Shown here: in pieces, positions 10,786 through 21,240 of the stretch | Numbering within the stretch: position 1 is the stretch's first letter | How the letters are laid out: every line of letters starts with the position of its first letter | NCBI RefSeq assembly: GCF_033118175.1 | Contig: NC_083694.1 | Span: 33,988,108-34,052,107 of the forward strand | DNA: 64,000 nt | Direction: 5' to 3' | DNA from: Dama dama | Lineage: Eukaryota; Chordata; Mammalia; Artiodactyla; Cervidae | Translations under genes and position numbers: made by a program | Notes under the pieces: generated by a model | Databases searched by the model: none | Told to the model about the DNA's origin: nothing | What the model saw: the letters and a program-made list of their open reading frames with translations, nothing else

Positions 10786-12829
10786 ATGGCCTCTAACGAT
10801 TCAAGTGAAAAGAAGAGTCACACATCTCTCACTTTAAATCAAAAGCTAGAAGTGCTTAAGCTTAATGAGGAAGATATCTCAAAAGCTGAGACAGACCAAG
10901 AGCTAAGTCTCCTATGCCAATTAGCCAAGTTGTGAAAGCAAAAGAAAAGTTCTTGAAGGAAATTAAAAGTGCTACCCCAGTGAACACACAAATGATAAGA
11001 AAACGAAACAGCCCTGTCGCTGATATGGAGAAAATTTTATTGTTCTGGATATAAGATTGAACCAGCCACAACATTCCCTTAAGCCAAAGTCTAATACAGA
11101 GCAAGGCCCCAACTCTCTTCAATTCTATGAAGGCTCAGAGAGGCAAAGAAACAACAGAAGAAAAGTCTAAAGCTAGTAGAGGATGATTGAAGGAAACCAG
11201 GGTAACCATGAGGATTAAGGAAAGAAACTGTCTTCATAATATAAAAATTCTAGGTAAAGCAGCAAGCACTGATGTAGAAGCTGCAGCAAATTATCCAGAA
11301 GATGTAGCTAATGTTGTTAATGAAGATGGCTCAACAGACAACAGACTTTCAGTGTAGATGAATTAGCTTTCTATTGGAAGAAGATGCCATTTAGGACTTT
11401 CATAGGTAGAGAAAAGTCAGTACTTGGCTTCAAAGATTCTAAGGACAGGCTGACTCTATTGTTAGAAGCTAAAGAAGTTGGTGACTTTAAGTTGAAGTCA
11501 ATGCTCACTTACCATTCTGAAAATCCTAGGGCCCTTAAGAACTATGCTCAATCTTCTTTCCTTGTTAGTATGGTTAGTATAAATGAAACCGCCAAACCTG
11601 GATGACAGTACATGTGTTTACAACATGGTTTGCTGAATATTTTAAGCCCCATTATTAAGATCTGAAGTGCCAATACTTTGGCCATCTGATGCAAAGAACT
11701 GACTTGTTGGAAAAGAGCCTGATGCTGGAAAAGATGGAAGGCAAAAGGAGAAGAGGGCAGCAGAGGATGAGATGTTTAGATAGCATCGTTGACTCAATGG
11801 ACATGAATTAGAGGAAATGCCATGAGATAGTGAAAGACAGGGAAGCCTGGCATGCTGCATGGGATCACAAAGAGTTGGACATGATGTAGTGACTGAACTA
11901 CAACAACACTGAGACCTACTACTCAGAAGAAAAAAATTCCTTTCCAAATATTACTGCTCACTGACAGTGCACCTCATCACCCAAGAGCTCTGATAGAGAT
12001 GTACAATGAAATTAGTGTTGTTTTCATGCCTGCTAACACAACATCCATTCTGCAGCCCATGGGTCAAGGAGTCATTTCAACCTTCAATTCTTAGTATTTA
12101 AGAAATACATCTTGTAAGGCAATAGCTGCCATAAATAAGGATTCTTCTGATGAATCTGAGAGAAGTCAATTGAAAACCTTCCAGAAAGGGTTCACCATTC
12201 TAGATGCCATTAAGAAAGGTCATGATACATGGGAAAAGGTCAAAATATCAACATAAACAGAAATTTGGAAGAAGCTGATTCCAGCCCTCATGGATGACTA
12301 TGAGGGGTTCAAGACTTCACTGGAGGAAGTAAGTGCAGATTTGGTGGAAACAGTAAGAGAAGTGGAATGAGAAGTGGAGCTTGAAGCTGTAACTGAATTG
12401 TTGCAATTTCATAATAAAACTTTAACAGATGAGGAATTGCTTCAGATGAGCAAAGAAGGTGGTTTCTTGAGGTGGAAGCTATTCTGTTGAAGATGCTGTG
12501 AAGACTACTGAAATGACAGAGGGGATTTCGAACATTACATAAACAGTTGATAAAGGAGCAATAGGTCTTAGGAATGGTAACTCCAATTTTAAAAGATGTT
12601 CTATGGGGAGTAAAATGCTATCAAGTAGCATTGATACAACAGAGAAATCATTTGTGAAGAGTCAATCAATGTATCAAAAATCTCTGTTGGCTTATTTTAA
12701 GATATTGTAACCCCCACCCTAATCTTCAGCAACCACCACCCTGATCAGTCAGCAGCCATCAATATTGAGGCAAAAGATCCTCCACCAATAAAACAACTGT
12801 GACTCACCAAAGGCTCAGATGATGGTTAG
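10786..12829 (+). pseudogene. Tigger1 transposase pseudogene
   Basis: The transposase region runs from an ATG at 10786 to a TAG at 12827-12829, with frameshifts, stops and the BovB insert between. Readable blocks include the N-terminal helix-turn-helix region (around 10810-10920, encoding SLTLNQKLEVLKL-like sequence) and part of the catalytic core. One open block, 11384-11605, starts MPFRTFIGREKS and contains SKDRLTLLLEAKEVGDFKLK and YHSENPRALKNYA. The second catalytic aspartate region survives near 11951-11990 as LLTDSAPHHPRA, where the family has an Asp-Asn pair. It cannot make an enzyme. Confidence 0.88.
11660..11912 (+). mobile_element. BovB LINE 3' end inside Tigger1
   Basis: Sense-strand BovB 3' end: aagtgccaatactttggcca, gaggatgagatg, gacagggaagcctggcatgc, and the tail gactgaacta. 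Tigger1 sequence breaks at about 11660 and resumes at 11913 (tgagacctactactcagaag). The flanking strings attaagatct and actgagacct may be a decayed target duplication. Confidence 0.85.
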
Positions 12830-13048
12830 CATTCTTTAGCAATAAAGTATTTTTAAATAAGGTGTGCACATTGATTTTCTTAGATGTAACTCGATTGCAC
12901 ACTTAGCAGACTTCAGTATGGTACAAACATAACTTCTATATGTACTGGGAAACCAAAAAAAAAAAAAATGTGACGTGCTTTTTTGCAATATTCCCCTTAT
13001 TGAAAATGTCTAAAGTCAAACCCACAGTATCTCTGATATATCCTTCTG

Positions 13049-13085
13049 ATTGGAAAATTGATAGGACTCACCTCACTGTTTAATT
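13049..13085 (+). mobile_element. MIR SINE, 3' part
   Basis: This continues the MIR split at 10369. The block matches the MIR segment after ctgtaaaatgggga. Confidence 0.6.
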
Positions 13086-13207
13086 GCAGGGAAAAAATAT
13101 ATATCAAAAGCAAGGTAGCCATTAATATCCTGTTACCTGCAGGAGCCATAATATGCCCTCTTACCTGACTATCATCTCTCTAGGAATAAATCGTTTCCTT
13201 TTCAGGA

Positions 13208-13483
13208 CGCTGCTGCTGCTGCTAAGTCACTACAGTCATGTCCAACTCTGTGCGACCCCATAGACGGCAGCCCACTGGGCTCCCCTGTCCCTGGGATTCT
13301 CCAGGCAAGAACACTGGAGTGGCTTGCCATTTCCTTCTCCAGTGCATGAAAGTGAAAAGTGAAAGTGAAGTCACTCAGTCATGTCCGACTCTTCGAGACC
13401 CCATGGACTGCAGCCCACCAGGCTCCTCTGCTCATGGGATATTCCACGCAAGAGTACTGGAGTGGGTACCATTGCCTTCTCTA
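13208..13483 (-). mobile_element. BOV-A2 SINE, antisense
   Basis: Two BovA units in tandem joined by the gtgcatgaaagtgaaaagtg linker, with a (CTG)n-type head at 13208-13222. A perfect 12-bp target duplication, tccttttcagga, flanks it at 13196-13207 and 13484-13495. Confidence 0.95.
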
Positions 13484-13495
13484 TCCTTTTCAGGA

Positions 13496-14826
13496 TAAGG
13501 ACACCCATTTTCAGAGCAGAGCCACCCAGCCACAGGATAATCTACACACACCACATGTCAGGAAACTTCACTGGACCCCATTTATCTTCCCAGGAACACT
13601 ACTATATCAGCATGTAAAAATCACTTCAATTAAACTGACATATGGGGGGAAATGGCTTCCTCTGTGCTAACAAATTAAAAGCAATCACCTGTCTACTCAG
13701 GAAAGTCAATATTGACCACTACAGGGGAATCACTGTAACCACATGAGATTTTCTAAAAAGAAAAACAAAGTGCTATTTAGATATCACACATAAACCAAAT
13801 TTTCCTTTGAAGGGAAAAATCCAATGAAATCATTCCCCTTTTGATATCACTGGGCATTCCAGGTAGTTCTGGGATTCTAAAGCATCTCTGCTGACTGCAA
13901 AGGAAAACCTCCCCAAATGGGATTGTTCAATCATATCCTTCAAATGCGTTTGCCCACTGAATGACCACGCCAGCCTTTCCAAGCAGAAGAAGTGAATTTG
14001 TCATTTACTCCCCCACACTGGTCTCTCATCAACAAAGGGCAGACAATCCTCTGGGGACCAAAAACAGCCATTTGACTCTCCCTCTGGGTTTCATAACAAG
14101 AGCATTTGGATGGGTGAGGCCTCAAGGGACAAAGAACAAAAATAGAAAGCAAAAAAAAAAAACGTTGGCTCTGAAAGAAATAAGATCACCAACAACTACA
14201 AGCTAACTCTTGTCCCCACAGTTTATTGCTGAAGCACACAAATTGGAATTCCCCTCTCCCCTGAACCCTCCCCATTCCCATGGGGTTCAGGCAGCTGAGG
14301 GAAGCCCTCGCCAAGACAGTATCTCTATGGAGATGGAGAAGGTTCTGGGAACTATGAATGCCCAAGAGAGATTCCTACTCCTTGTGAAGGCAGTTCAGCC
14401 AAGAACAGGGAAAGCTGGCGTCCACTTAGCTGACACTGAGGACAAACCATCTGTCAAACAAGATGACAGACACCTGGGTTAAGAAGCCCACACTTGGCTC
14501 TGCCTTCAGGAAAGCTAGTCATAGACGAAGCACGTTTGGTTCTTAGGGGTGGGGCGTTGTGTGTCTTTTTAGGAGGAGGTACAGGGAAGCCTGAGAGGAG
14601 GCCTGCAGGGCTATCCTGCTGATTTCCACACAATAAAAGTGAAAATAGAGGGAACAAGCACCCCAGTTTCCCACCCCCCCCCCAAGAACCTTGGAGCACA
14701 GCAGCTATCCAGAGCATCGAGCATTCCCTTATTTGGCATCTATAAGGAAGTGAATGCAGCACCCCCACATCCTAGGGGGTCAGCTGCCTGAGAAACAGTA
14801 TGAACAAGGTAAGCAGATCAGGGTCT
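13496..14826. other. 1.3-kb stretch without recognised gene
   Basis: No recognised repeat. There is an A12 run near 14151 and a C10 run at 14674-14683. The plus-strand frame 14210-14482 has no family resemblance. Confidence 0.4.
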
Positions 14827-14834
14827 TTTTATAA

Positions 14835-15047
14835 AGGGGTCCCCAACCTCCAGGATCTAATGCCTGATGATATGAGGAGGAGCTGATGTAATAATAATAG
14901 AAATAAAATGCACAATAAATGTAATGCACTTGAATCATCCTGAAACCATCCCCACCCACCTCCCTGTCCCCTCTCCCACACTGATCCACGAAAAAAATCG
15001 TCTTCCACAAAACTGGTCCCTGGTACCAAAAATGTTAGGGATGGCTG
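14835..15047. mobile_element. MER1-like hAT-Charlie MITE
   Basis: A non-autonomous DNA element of about 213 bp. Its ends are inverted: aggggtccccaacctc at the left and the complement-like aatgttagggatggctg at the right. The interior gatctaatgcctgatgat and the taataataatagaaataaaa block match remembered MER1-type consensus. A perfect 8-bp target duplication, ttttataa, at 14827-14834 and 15048-15055 is the hallmark of hAT transposition. Confidence 0.85.
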
Positions 15048-15055
15048 TTTTATAA

Positions 15056-15552
15056 CCTGTGGGTATTTCCACTTCCCAAAGTAGAACTTGGAGGTCAGGA
15101 TGGCAGGAGAATATAGTATCTTACATTTGTTTAACACTGAGGATTTTACAAAAAAGCCTCCATATCCAACTGAAGAATGTTTATGACACATCTAACAGAT
15201 GTCAAGCGGTATACCAGGCACTGTCAGAGCTATTACTTTGTTATAATTTTGATGCCTACCCTGTTAGCTAGTTATTATTGTCAGAAAGGGAATCAGAGAA
15301 ATGATGAGTTTGGTCCCAATTCAAATGTCTAAAGAGTATCAGTGGAATGAAATTTTGTGTTAAATCTATTATATCGCCTATGTTCAATATGTTGCCTCCA
15401 AGCCATTTGGCCATGGGCAACCTCAGAGGGGAATATTTCTGAGTCACATATACTACAAGTTAAAGAGGCAGTGAGAGGAACCCGCATTAACCGAGCATCT
15501 TGTGTGCTGAGCCCCTTCATATAACCTGGATTGTATAACTATCTGTGCACCC
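15056..15552. other. Stretch without recognised gene
   Basis: No named element or supported exon. Confidence 0.4.
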
Positions 15553-15713
15553 AGAGGCTGAATTATGTCCCCACTGAATTTGTATGTTAATAACCTAACT
15601 TCAAGTATAACTCAGAATGTGACTGTATTTGGAGATGGGGCTTTTACCAAGGTAATTAAGGTAAAATGAGGTCTTCTGGGTGCGCTCTAATACGACACAA
15701 CTGATGTCCTTAT

Positions 15714-15958
15714 GGGCCTTCCTGGTGGCTCAGTCAGTAAAGAAAGTGAAAGCTGCTCAGTCGTGTCCAACTCTTTGTGACCCTGTGGACAGTAGTCCAC
15801 CAGGCTCCTCTGTCCATGGAATTTTCCAGGCAAGCATACTAGAGCGGGTGGCCATTTCACACTCCAGGGGATCTTCCCAACCCAGGGATCGAACCTGAGT
15901 CTCTTGTATCTCCTGCATTGGCAGGCAGATTCTTTATCATTGTGCCACATGAGAAGCC
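15714..15958 (-). mobile_element. Bov-tA SINE with inverted heads
   Basis: An antisense Bov-tA body (ctgctcagtcgtgtccaact) ends in the usual reverse head (ttctttatcattgtgccaca). It is preceded at 15714-15744 by a sense-oriented tRNA head (gggccttcctggtggctcag). The two heads form imperfect inverted arms. It sits at the break of the MLT1 LTR. Confidence 0.75.
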
Positions 15959-15990
15959 GCTATTTTCTCGATGTGATAGTAATAACGTTA

Positions 15991-16766
15991 TCTGCAGCAA
16001 CATGGATGCACCTGGAGATAATTAAACTAAGTGAAGGAAGCCAAACAAAGACAAATATCATATGATATTGCTTATATGTGGAATATAAAACAAAAATACC
16101 CCACATTACAAATGAACTTATATATAAAACAGAAATAGACCCACAAAATGAAAGCAAAAACTTAGAGTTACTAAAGGGAAAGAGAGGAGGGAAAGATACA
16201 TCATCAGTTCAGTTCAGTTCAGTTGCTCAGTCGTGTCCCACTCTTTGCGACCCCATGATCCGCAGCACACCAGGCCTCCCTGTCCATCACCAACTCCCGG
16301 AGTTTACTCAAACCCATGTCCATTGAGTCAGTGATGCCATCCAGCCATCTCATCCTCTGTCGTCCCCTTCTCCTCCTGCCCCCAGTCCCTCCCAGCATCA
16401 GGGTATTTTCCAATGAGTCAACTCTTCACATGAGGTGGCCAAAGTATTGCAGTTTCAGCTTCAGCATCAGTCCTTCCAATGAACATCCAGGACTGATCTC
16501 CTTTAGGATGGACTGGTTGGCTCTCCTTGCAGTCCAAGAAGTTTGGGATTAACATATACATACTATGATATATAAGATAGATAACCAACAAGGACCAACT
16601 GTATAGTGTAGGGAACTATACTAAATATTTTGTAATAACCTATGAGGGAAAAAAATCTAAAAAAAAAGTGTGTATAACTGAATTATGTTTCTGTATAACT
16701 GAAACTAACACAACATTGTAAATCAACTATGCTACAGCTTAAAAATGTTTTAATTAAATAAAAAAG
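15991..16766 (+). mobile_element. L1 3' end, sense, split by BovB
   Basis: L1 ORF2 end and 3' UTR: gcagcaacatggatgcacct, tatgatattgcttatatgtg and, after the BovB, ggattaacatatacatact and aactatgctacagc with an A-rich tail. The 6-mer acgtta at 15985-15990 and 16767-16772 may be the target duplication. It is an older L1 than the copy at 4968. Confidence 0.8.
16207..16545 (-). mobile_element. BovB LINE 3' fragment, antisense
   Basis: It begins with the tandem (agttc)n tail, then ctcagtcgtgtcccactctt, gccatctcatcctctgtcgt and ctccttgcagtccaag. It is low in divergence and inserted into the L1 3' UTR. No clear target duplication was seen. Confidence 0.92.
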
Positions 16767-16949
16767 ACGTTAGGATACAAACAGATGGGTAACCATCTTC
16801 AATCCAAGGAGAGAGGCCTTCAGAAACCAACTTTATTGCCACCCTGATCTCAGATTTCTAGCCTCCAGAGCTGTGGGGAAAGTGTCTGTTGTTTAAGCCA
16901 CCAAGTCTGTGGTATTTTGTCTTGGCAGCCCTGGTAAACCAATATACTG

Positions 16950-17095
16950 CCCCCATTTTATTTTTATAATATTTCTGTAAATGTGGGTATAATATCCACT
17001 TTTAAGGTGATGAATCAGAGGCTTAGAAAGGTAAAGTCACTTTATAGAAGTCACACAACCAGCAGTGGTGGAGAAAAAAAAATCTATCTGATTCT
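16950..17095 (-). mobile_element. MIR SINE, antisense
   Basis: The order aatatccacttttaaggtga, cagaggcttagaaaggtaaa and gtcacacaaccagcagtggt matches the reverse complement of MIR. Confidence 0.65.
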
Positions 17096-17099
17096 AACT

Positions 17100-18437
17100 T
17101 CTCTTTTTGATTTCCATGTAGCCCATCAGGCCACACTAGATTCTAACCTTGAAACTTCCTTTGTGCCCTCCTTCAAAACATCAGGCTTGGAAATTCCCAT
17201 GAAGATGAAAATATTAATGTAGAGCATCCCATAGAAACCTGTGCCTGGGATTTCAAAGGCATAAGAATGGTCAGGGCTACTGGAGTCTGATGACGTATAA
17301 ATAACACCACAGTATTTGCCTAAAAGCCAGGAGACCAACTTCCTGCTTTAAACCACAAGGCTTTTAAGCCTAAGAAAATTCTCACACTTTTCTTTCAGCA
17401 GAGGAGAATTTATCACATTTTCTGGGTTCAGAGGACACAAAGACTGATAATGGATTTTTAGCTGGAAAATCTCCCAAAGAACTCTTTACGTGTCTATCTG
17501 CTACCTTGTCAACATTAGTGGAGCGGGTAAAAATGCTTAGTTTGCAGACTACAGGATTCAAATGTGCCAAACAAAACAAGGCTTTCTTTACTCTTTTGTG
17601 ATTCAACTTCTATTTCATGCACCACTTCTGCCTTTTGGCAGAAACCTCAGTCTAGTCCCTTGAGGAAAAAACCATAGGTTCTTCAAGTTTAAAGAGTCAT
17701 TTCCACATACCCGACTACCATCTTCCTTACGCTCAGAGAAGATGTCTATCCTACCGTCATTCTATCACAAGCACCTGGTTCTCACTGACACTTGCTGGAA
17801 AATCTCAGACTCCACCTGGTTTTCCAGTCCTTGGTCCGCAAGGAGTCTTTCTGTTTTCCTTCCTCCAGATCTCAAGGTACACAGGCCATCACTCAGCACA
17901 TATGAGCCCCTCTTCAATGCCCCAAAGGATTACAGTGCTGGACAGAGCTGGGAATGGACCAGCCAGGAGGGAGGAGACTGAAATGCAGCATCGGGCCCAT
18001 CAGCTGTGACGCTGTGCAAGACCCCTCTCTCCCTTACTCTCCCTCCCTGCAGACGCTTGGTGGCCATCTCCAAAAGGTGACCTTGACTCTCTGACTCCCA
18101 GGCCCTGATACCATCTCAGCCTAGAGAAAGAAGGCCAACACAGAGCCCTTTTTCAGGGAGACTGACCTTGCCTCTGAGGTCTCTTGCTCCCCATCTCACT
18201 CCCCTCTCTTCTGAGTTAGTCTCCAGGCCAGGGCCAGGACCCCTAGCAGCTCAATGCTTCCCTTAACAGTCTGTTGTTTTTGAGCAGGTTATGAAGTGAT
18301 TGACTCTTGCAAACCAAAACCTCGGCTTTTAAGACCACTGTATCTGCTTTAATTTTCAAGAATTTCTAAGGCTCTGATTTCTTGTCTCAAAAAAATGAAC
18401 ATAATTATATCTGCTTTTACAGGGAAATTATTACAAG
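17100..18437. other. 1.3-kb stretch without recognised gene
   Basis: No recognised repeat. Short frames on both strands (such as minus 17126-17338 and plus 17742-17981) have no family resemblance or splice context that I can support. Confidence 0.4.
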
Positions 18438-18607
18438 AATTGTTGTTTAGTTGCTAAGTCATGTCTGACTCTTTTGCAACCCCATGGACTGTGGCCCACC
18501 AGGCTCCTCTGTCCATGAAATTTCCCAGACAGGAATACTGGAATGGGTTGCCATTTCCTCCTATAGGGGAATCTTCCCAACCCAGGCATAGAACCTATGT
18601 CTCCTTC
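18438..18607 (-). mobile_element. Bov-tA SINE, antisense, head-truncated
   Basis: The body gttgctaagtcatgtctgac through ccatttcctcctataggg is followed by caacccaggcatagaacc. Most of the tRNA head is missing. Confidence 0.85.
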
Positions 18608-18865
18608 ATCATAAGAATGAAGTGAGCCCATTTTGGAACACAAAGGCCAAGAATTTGATTCTCTGCTGCCTGCGCTTTGGGAAGTCCCTGCCCAATATAA
18701 CAACCTTACTGAATGAAGGGAAGGTAGATCCAGGCATAGTAAGGAATTGCAAAGGGGAAAAAATGCTCAGGTATTTTATTCTACATCTTACCACTACCAT
18801 ATTGTATTATAACATTTTAAAATATAATAATATATCATATATATAATTATTGTAATATCACATAT

Positions 18866-19192
18866 GCTGTGCTTAGTCACTCCATTATGTCCGACTCTTT
18901 GCGACCCCCTGGAATGTAGCCCACCAGGCACCTCTGTCCATGGGGATCCTCCAGGCAAGAATACTGGAATGAGTTGCCATTCCCTCCTCCAAGGGATCTT
19001 CCCAACCCAGGGATCGAACCTAGGTTTCCAGCATTGCTGGTGGATTCTTTACAGTCTGAGTCAGGGAAGCCCAAGAATACTGGAATGGGTAGCTTATCCC
19101 TTCTCCAGGGGACTTTCCTGACTCAGGAATTGAACCAGGGTCTCCTGCATTGCAGGCAGATTCTTTGCCAGCTGAGCTACCAGGGATGCCCT
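18866..19192 (-). mobile_element. Long Bov-tA (tA3-like) SINE, antisense
   Basis: A Bov-tA with an extra unit: after the first reverse head (tcagggaagccc, 19060-19071) comes a second partial body (aagaatactggaatgggtag) and a second head ending ctaccagggatgccc. A perfect 13-bp target duplication, taatatcacatat, flanks it at 18853-18865 and 19193-19205, showing that the whole unit inserted at once. Confidence 0.93.
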
Positions 19193-19349
19193 TAATATCA
19201 CATATTATATATTATGTATTATACTTCTCTGTCATTCATGAATGGAAGAATGTTTCCAGCCCTGTATTTCCTGCTAGACCAGACACCTCCAAAGAGAACA
19301 AAACCCTCCTTTAACAGAGTTACATACTTCACCCAGAAACACACACAGC

Positions 19350-19628
19350 TCTCTCCTTCACTTCATTCAGGTTTCTGTCAAAATGTCGTTCATCCTGTCT
19401 CTCAAACAGCACAACCCACACTCATCACCCTCTTTCTCTCATCCTCCTTTATCTTTCTTCATTGCTCTTATCACCTGACATGCATTACACATGTGTTTTT
19501 TCTTATATGTATCTCCCCCACACACCTAAAATGTGAGCTCTGTGGGAGCATGGACTTTGCTCAGTGTCTTATTTCCAATGACTAGGACATTTCCTGCACA
19601 TAATAGATACTCAGTAAGTATTAGTGGC
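19350..19628 (+). mobile_element. L2 LINE 3' end
   Basis: The order tcattgctcttatcacctga, aaaatgtgagctctgtggga and cataatagatactcagtaag matches the L2 3' end. Frames through it (19214-19585) are chance. Confidence 0.65.
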
Positions 19629-19764
19629 AGGGAAGGAAGGAGGGGACTAAATGGACTGGCTGACACCCTGCCTCCCTTGCATCTCAAATGCTACTTGCAA
19701 AGGCTTTAGCTCAAGAGAGTCTTTTTATTTTTTTTCCTACTTTCTTGTACTAATTTTTTCTTTT

Positions 19765-19980
19765 TATCTTTTTTTTTTAATTGAAGTATAGTTTATTCAC
19801 AATGTGGTGTTAGTCTCAGGTTTACAGCGAAGTGATTCAGCTATACATACATATATATCTTTTTTTCTTTTTTGCATTCTTTTCTCTCATAGGTTGTTAC
19901 AAAATGTGGAGTATGGTTCTCTGTGCCAACCAGCAGGATCCTGTTGGTCATCTATTTTATACATAGTAGTGTGTGTATCC
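19765..19980 (-). mobile_element. L1 3' end fragment, antisense
   Basis: It begins with poly-T, then ttgaagtatagtttattcac, cgaagtgattcagctataca and tctattttatacatagtagt, the reverse complement of an L1MA-like 3' UTR. Confidence 0.75.
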
Positions 19981-20403
19981 CACAGAGTCTGGAGAGGAAG
20001 CTTCGTGGAGTTCACCCTCTGCCTTCTTTCAGGAACCAAAGCCCATGCTCTTCCTTTGCGTGTCTGCTACTCCCGCTGACTCAGGACAGTTCTTGAAACA
20101 CTGCTGTCCCCAGACCGGCTTCCTCAGAGCTGCGTGCCCTTCAGGAGGACACTGTGCTTCCCCATTGCCTGCTCCGGCCACTTGGCAGGGTCACCCTAGA
20201 GCCACGTTTGTCTACTCTGCATCCCGGAATCTCGTGGAAAGAAAGAGCTGAGGGGGAGGGACTGCGGTCATCCAGGGAGGCAGCACCTCACTTCCTTCAG
20301 GTCTTGACATCTGCGTGTTGGCCCAGAGCTGGAGGAAGTAAAGCCACGACCACCCAGGACAGCCGGTCACCTGCCAAGGGGCAGGGCCGGCACGCCCTCC
20401 CTC
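19981..20403. other. GC-rich stretch, no recognised gene
   Basis: Relatively GC-rich with overlapping open frames (plus 19973-20251, 20154-20861). The longest of these continues into SINE sequence, so it is not a credible gene. Confidence 0.4.
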
Positions 20404-20446
20404 CGCTGCTGCTGCTGCTAAGTCGCTTCAGTTGTGTCCGACTGTG
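20404..20446 (-). mobile_element. BOV-A2 fragment, antisense
   Basis: Only the (CTG)n head and taagtcgcttcagttgtgtc remain, about 43 bp. Confidence 0.75.
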
Positions 20447-20673
20447 CTTCTTTCATCTTCTACTCACCCTCTACCAGCACCCCTTCTTACTAGGTGTGCT
20501 TCACCTCCCCAGAACGACCTTCTCAAATCTCAACCTGGCCAACTTTTGCTCATTTTCAGGACTCCAAACAGATGTGGCATCCTCCAGACACCCACCCCCT
20601 CCTCAATCTGGGTTAGTCTTCCACCTTCCCAGGATCCCCTGGGTTCTGCTCCATCAGTATGTATTACTCAGCA

Positions 20674-20868
20674 CTCTAGTGGCTCAGACGGTGAAGAATC
20701 TGCCTGCAATGTGGGAGATCTGGGTTCAATCCCTGGGTTGGGAAGATCCCCTGGAGGCGGATATGGCAACCCACTCCAGGATTCTTGCCTGGGGAATCCC
20801 ATGGACAGAGGAGCCTGGTGGGCTACAGTCCGTGTGGTTGCAAGGAGTTGGACATCACTGAGCAACTA
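20674..20868 (+). mobile_element. Bov-tA SINE
   Basis: A tRNA head (tagtggctcagacggtgaag) and BovA body (gaagatcccctggaggcgga) to ggacatcactgagcaactaa. Confidence 0.9.
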
Positions 20869-20997
20869 AGCACAGTCCACTGTGACATAATCTACCTCCT
20901 CTCATCTAACAAGCCTACTGAAAACAAAAGTTCTAATTTGTTTGTACCTTCTATCCCTCACCCAGAGTCAGACACACCAGGAAAGATTGAAATATTT

Positions 20998-21240
20998 GCT
21001 CACTCCTACATTCAGTCTCTAAATATTGAAGCAGGCATGGTACTTGGTACTGAAGGCAATAACACAAAGACAAATGAGATCTCTGTCCTCAAGGAGTCTG
21101 TATCTTAATGAGAGAGACAGATAATAAACATGTAGACAAATACTTGTAGATCAGTAGTAAGATCATAAAGAAAATAAGCAAGGTATTTTAGTCAACATCA
21201 GCAGAGGTATCCAGTTTTAGGAAGAGGAATCAGAGGTGGC
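20998..21240 (-). mobile_element. L2-derived sequence, antisense
   Basis: The reverse-oriented L2 3' pattern is visible: ggcatggtacttggtactga, aatgagatctctgtcctcaa and gagagacagataataaacat. Divergence is high. Confidence 0.5.

Larger units (their letters stand above)
10370..13048 (+). mobile_element. Tigger1 DNA transposon, nearly full length
   Basis: This is a pogo-like (TcMar-Tigger) element that moves by cut and paste with a DDE transposase and TA targets. The 5' terminal repeat starts caggcacatctcattttact, and the 3' end reads cccacagtatctctgatata before ccttctg. The interior follows the Tigger1 layout: 5' leader to about 10785, transposase region 10786-12829, then a 3' UTR with ttagcaataaagtattttta. 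A BovB fragment (11660-11912) interrupts it. Without that insert it is about 2.4 kb, close to the full-length family size. It is inactive. Confidence 0.9.
15553..16945 (+). mobile_element. MLT1-type MaLR LTR, split by later insertions
   Basis: The left part (15553-15713) has ctgaattatgtccccactga, aatgtgactgtatttggaga and aaggtaattaaggtaaaatg. The right part (16773-16945) has ccaaggagagaggccttcag, tgtctgttgtttaagccacc and gtggtattttgtcttggcag. Together they form one LTR of the ancient ERVL-MaLR group. It is a solitary LTR with no internal viral genes. The gap between holds a SINE and an L1. Confidence 0.85.

Noticed and set aside
13238..13670. Overlapping 78-103-residue frames in three phases
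   Set aside because: They run through a BOV-A2 SINE; the same peptide strings (such as SCPTLCDPMDCSPPGSS) recur at many SINEs in the window.
17126..17338. 70-residue minus-strand frame with hydrophobic stretch (GMLYINIFIFMG)
   Set aside because: No family resemblance, no splice signals I can support, and length expected by chance.
20154..20861. Longest non-LINE frame, 235 residues
   Set aside because: Its C-terminal third is translated Bov-tA and its middle crosses a BOV-A2 fragment. The rest lacks protein features.
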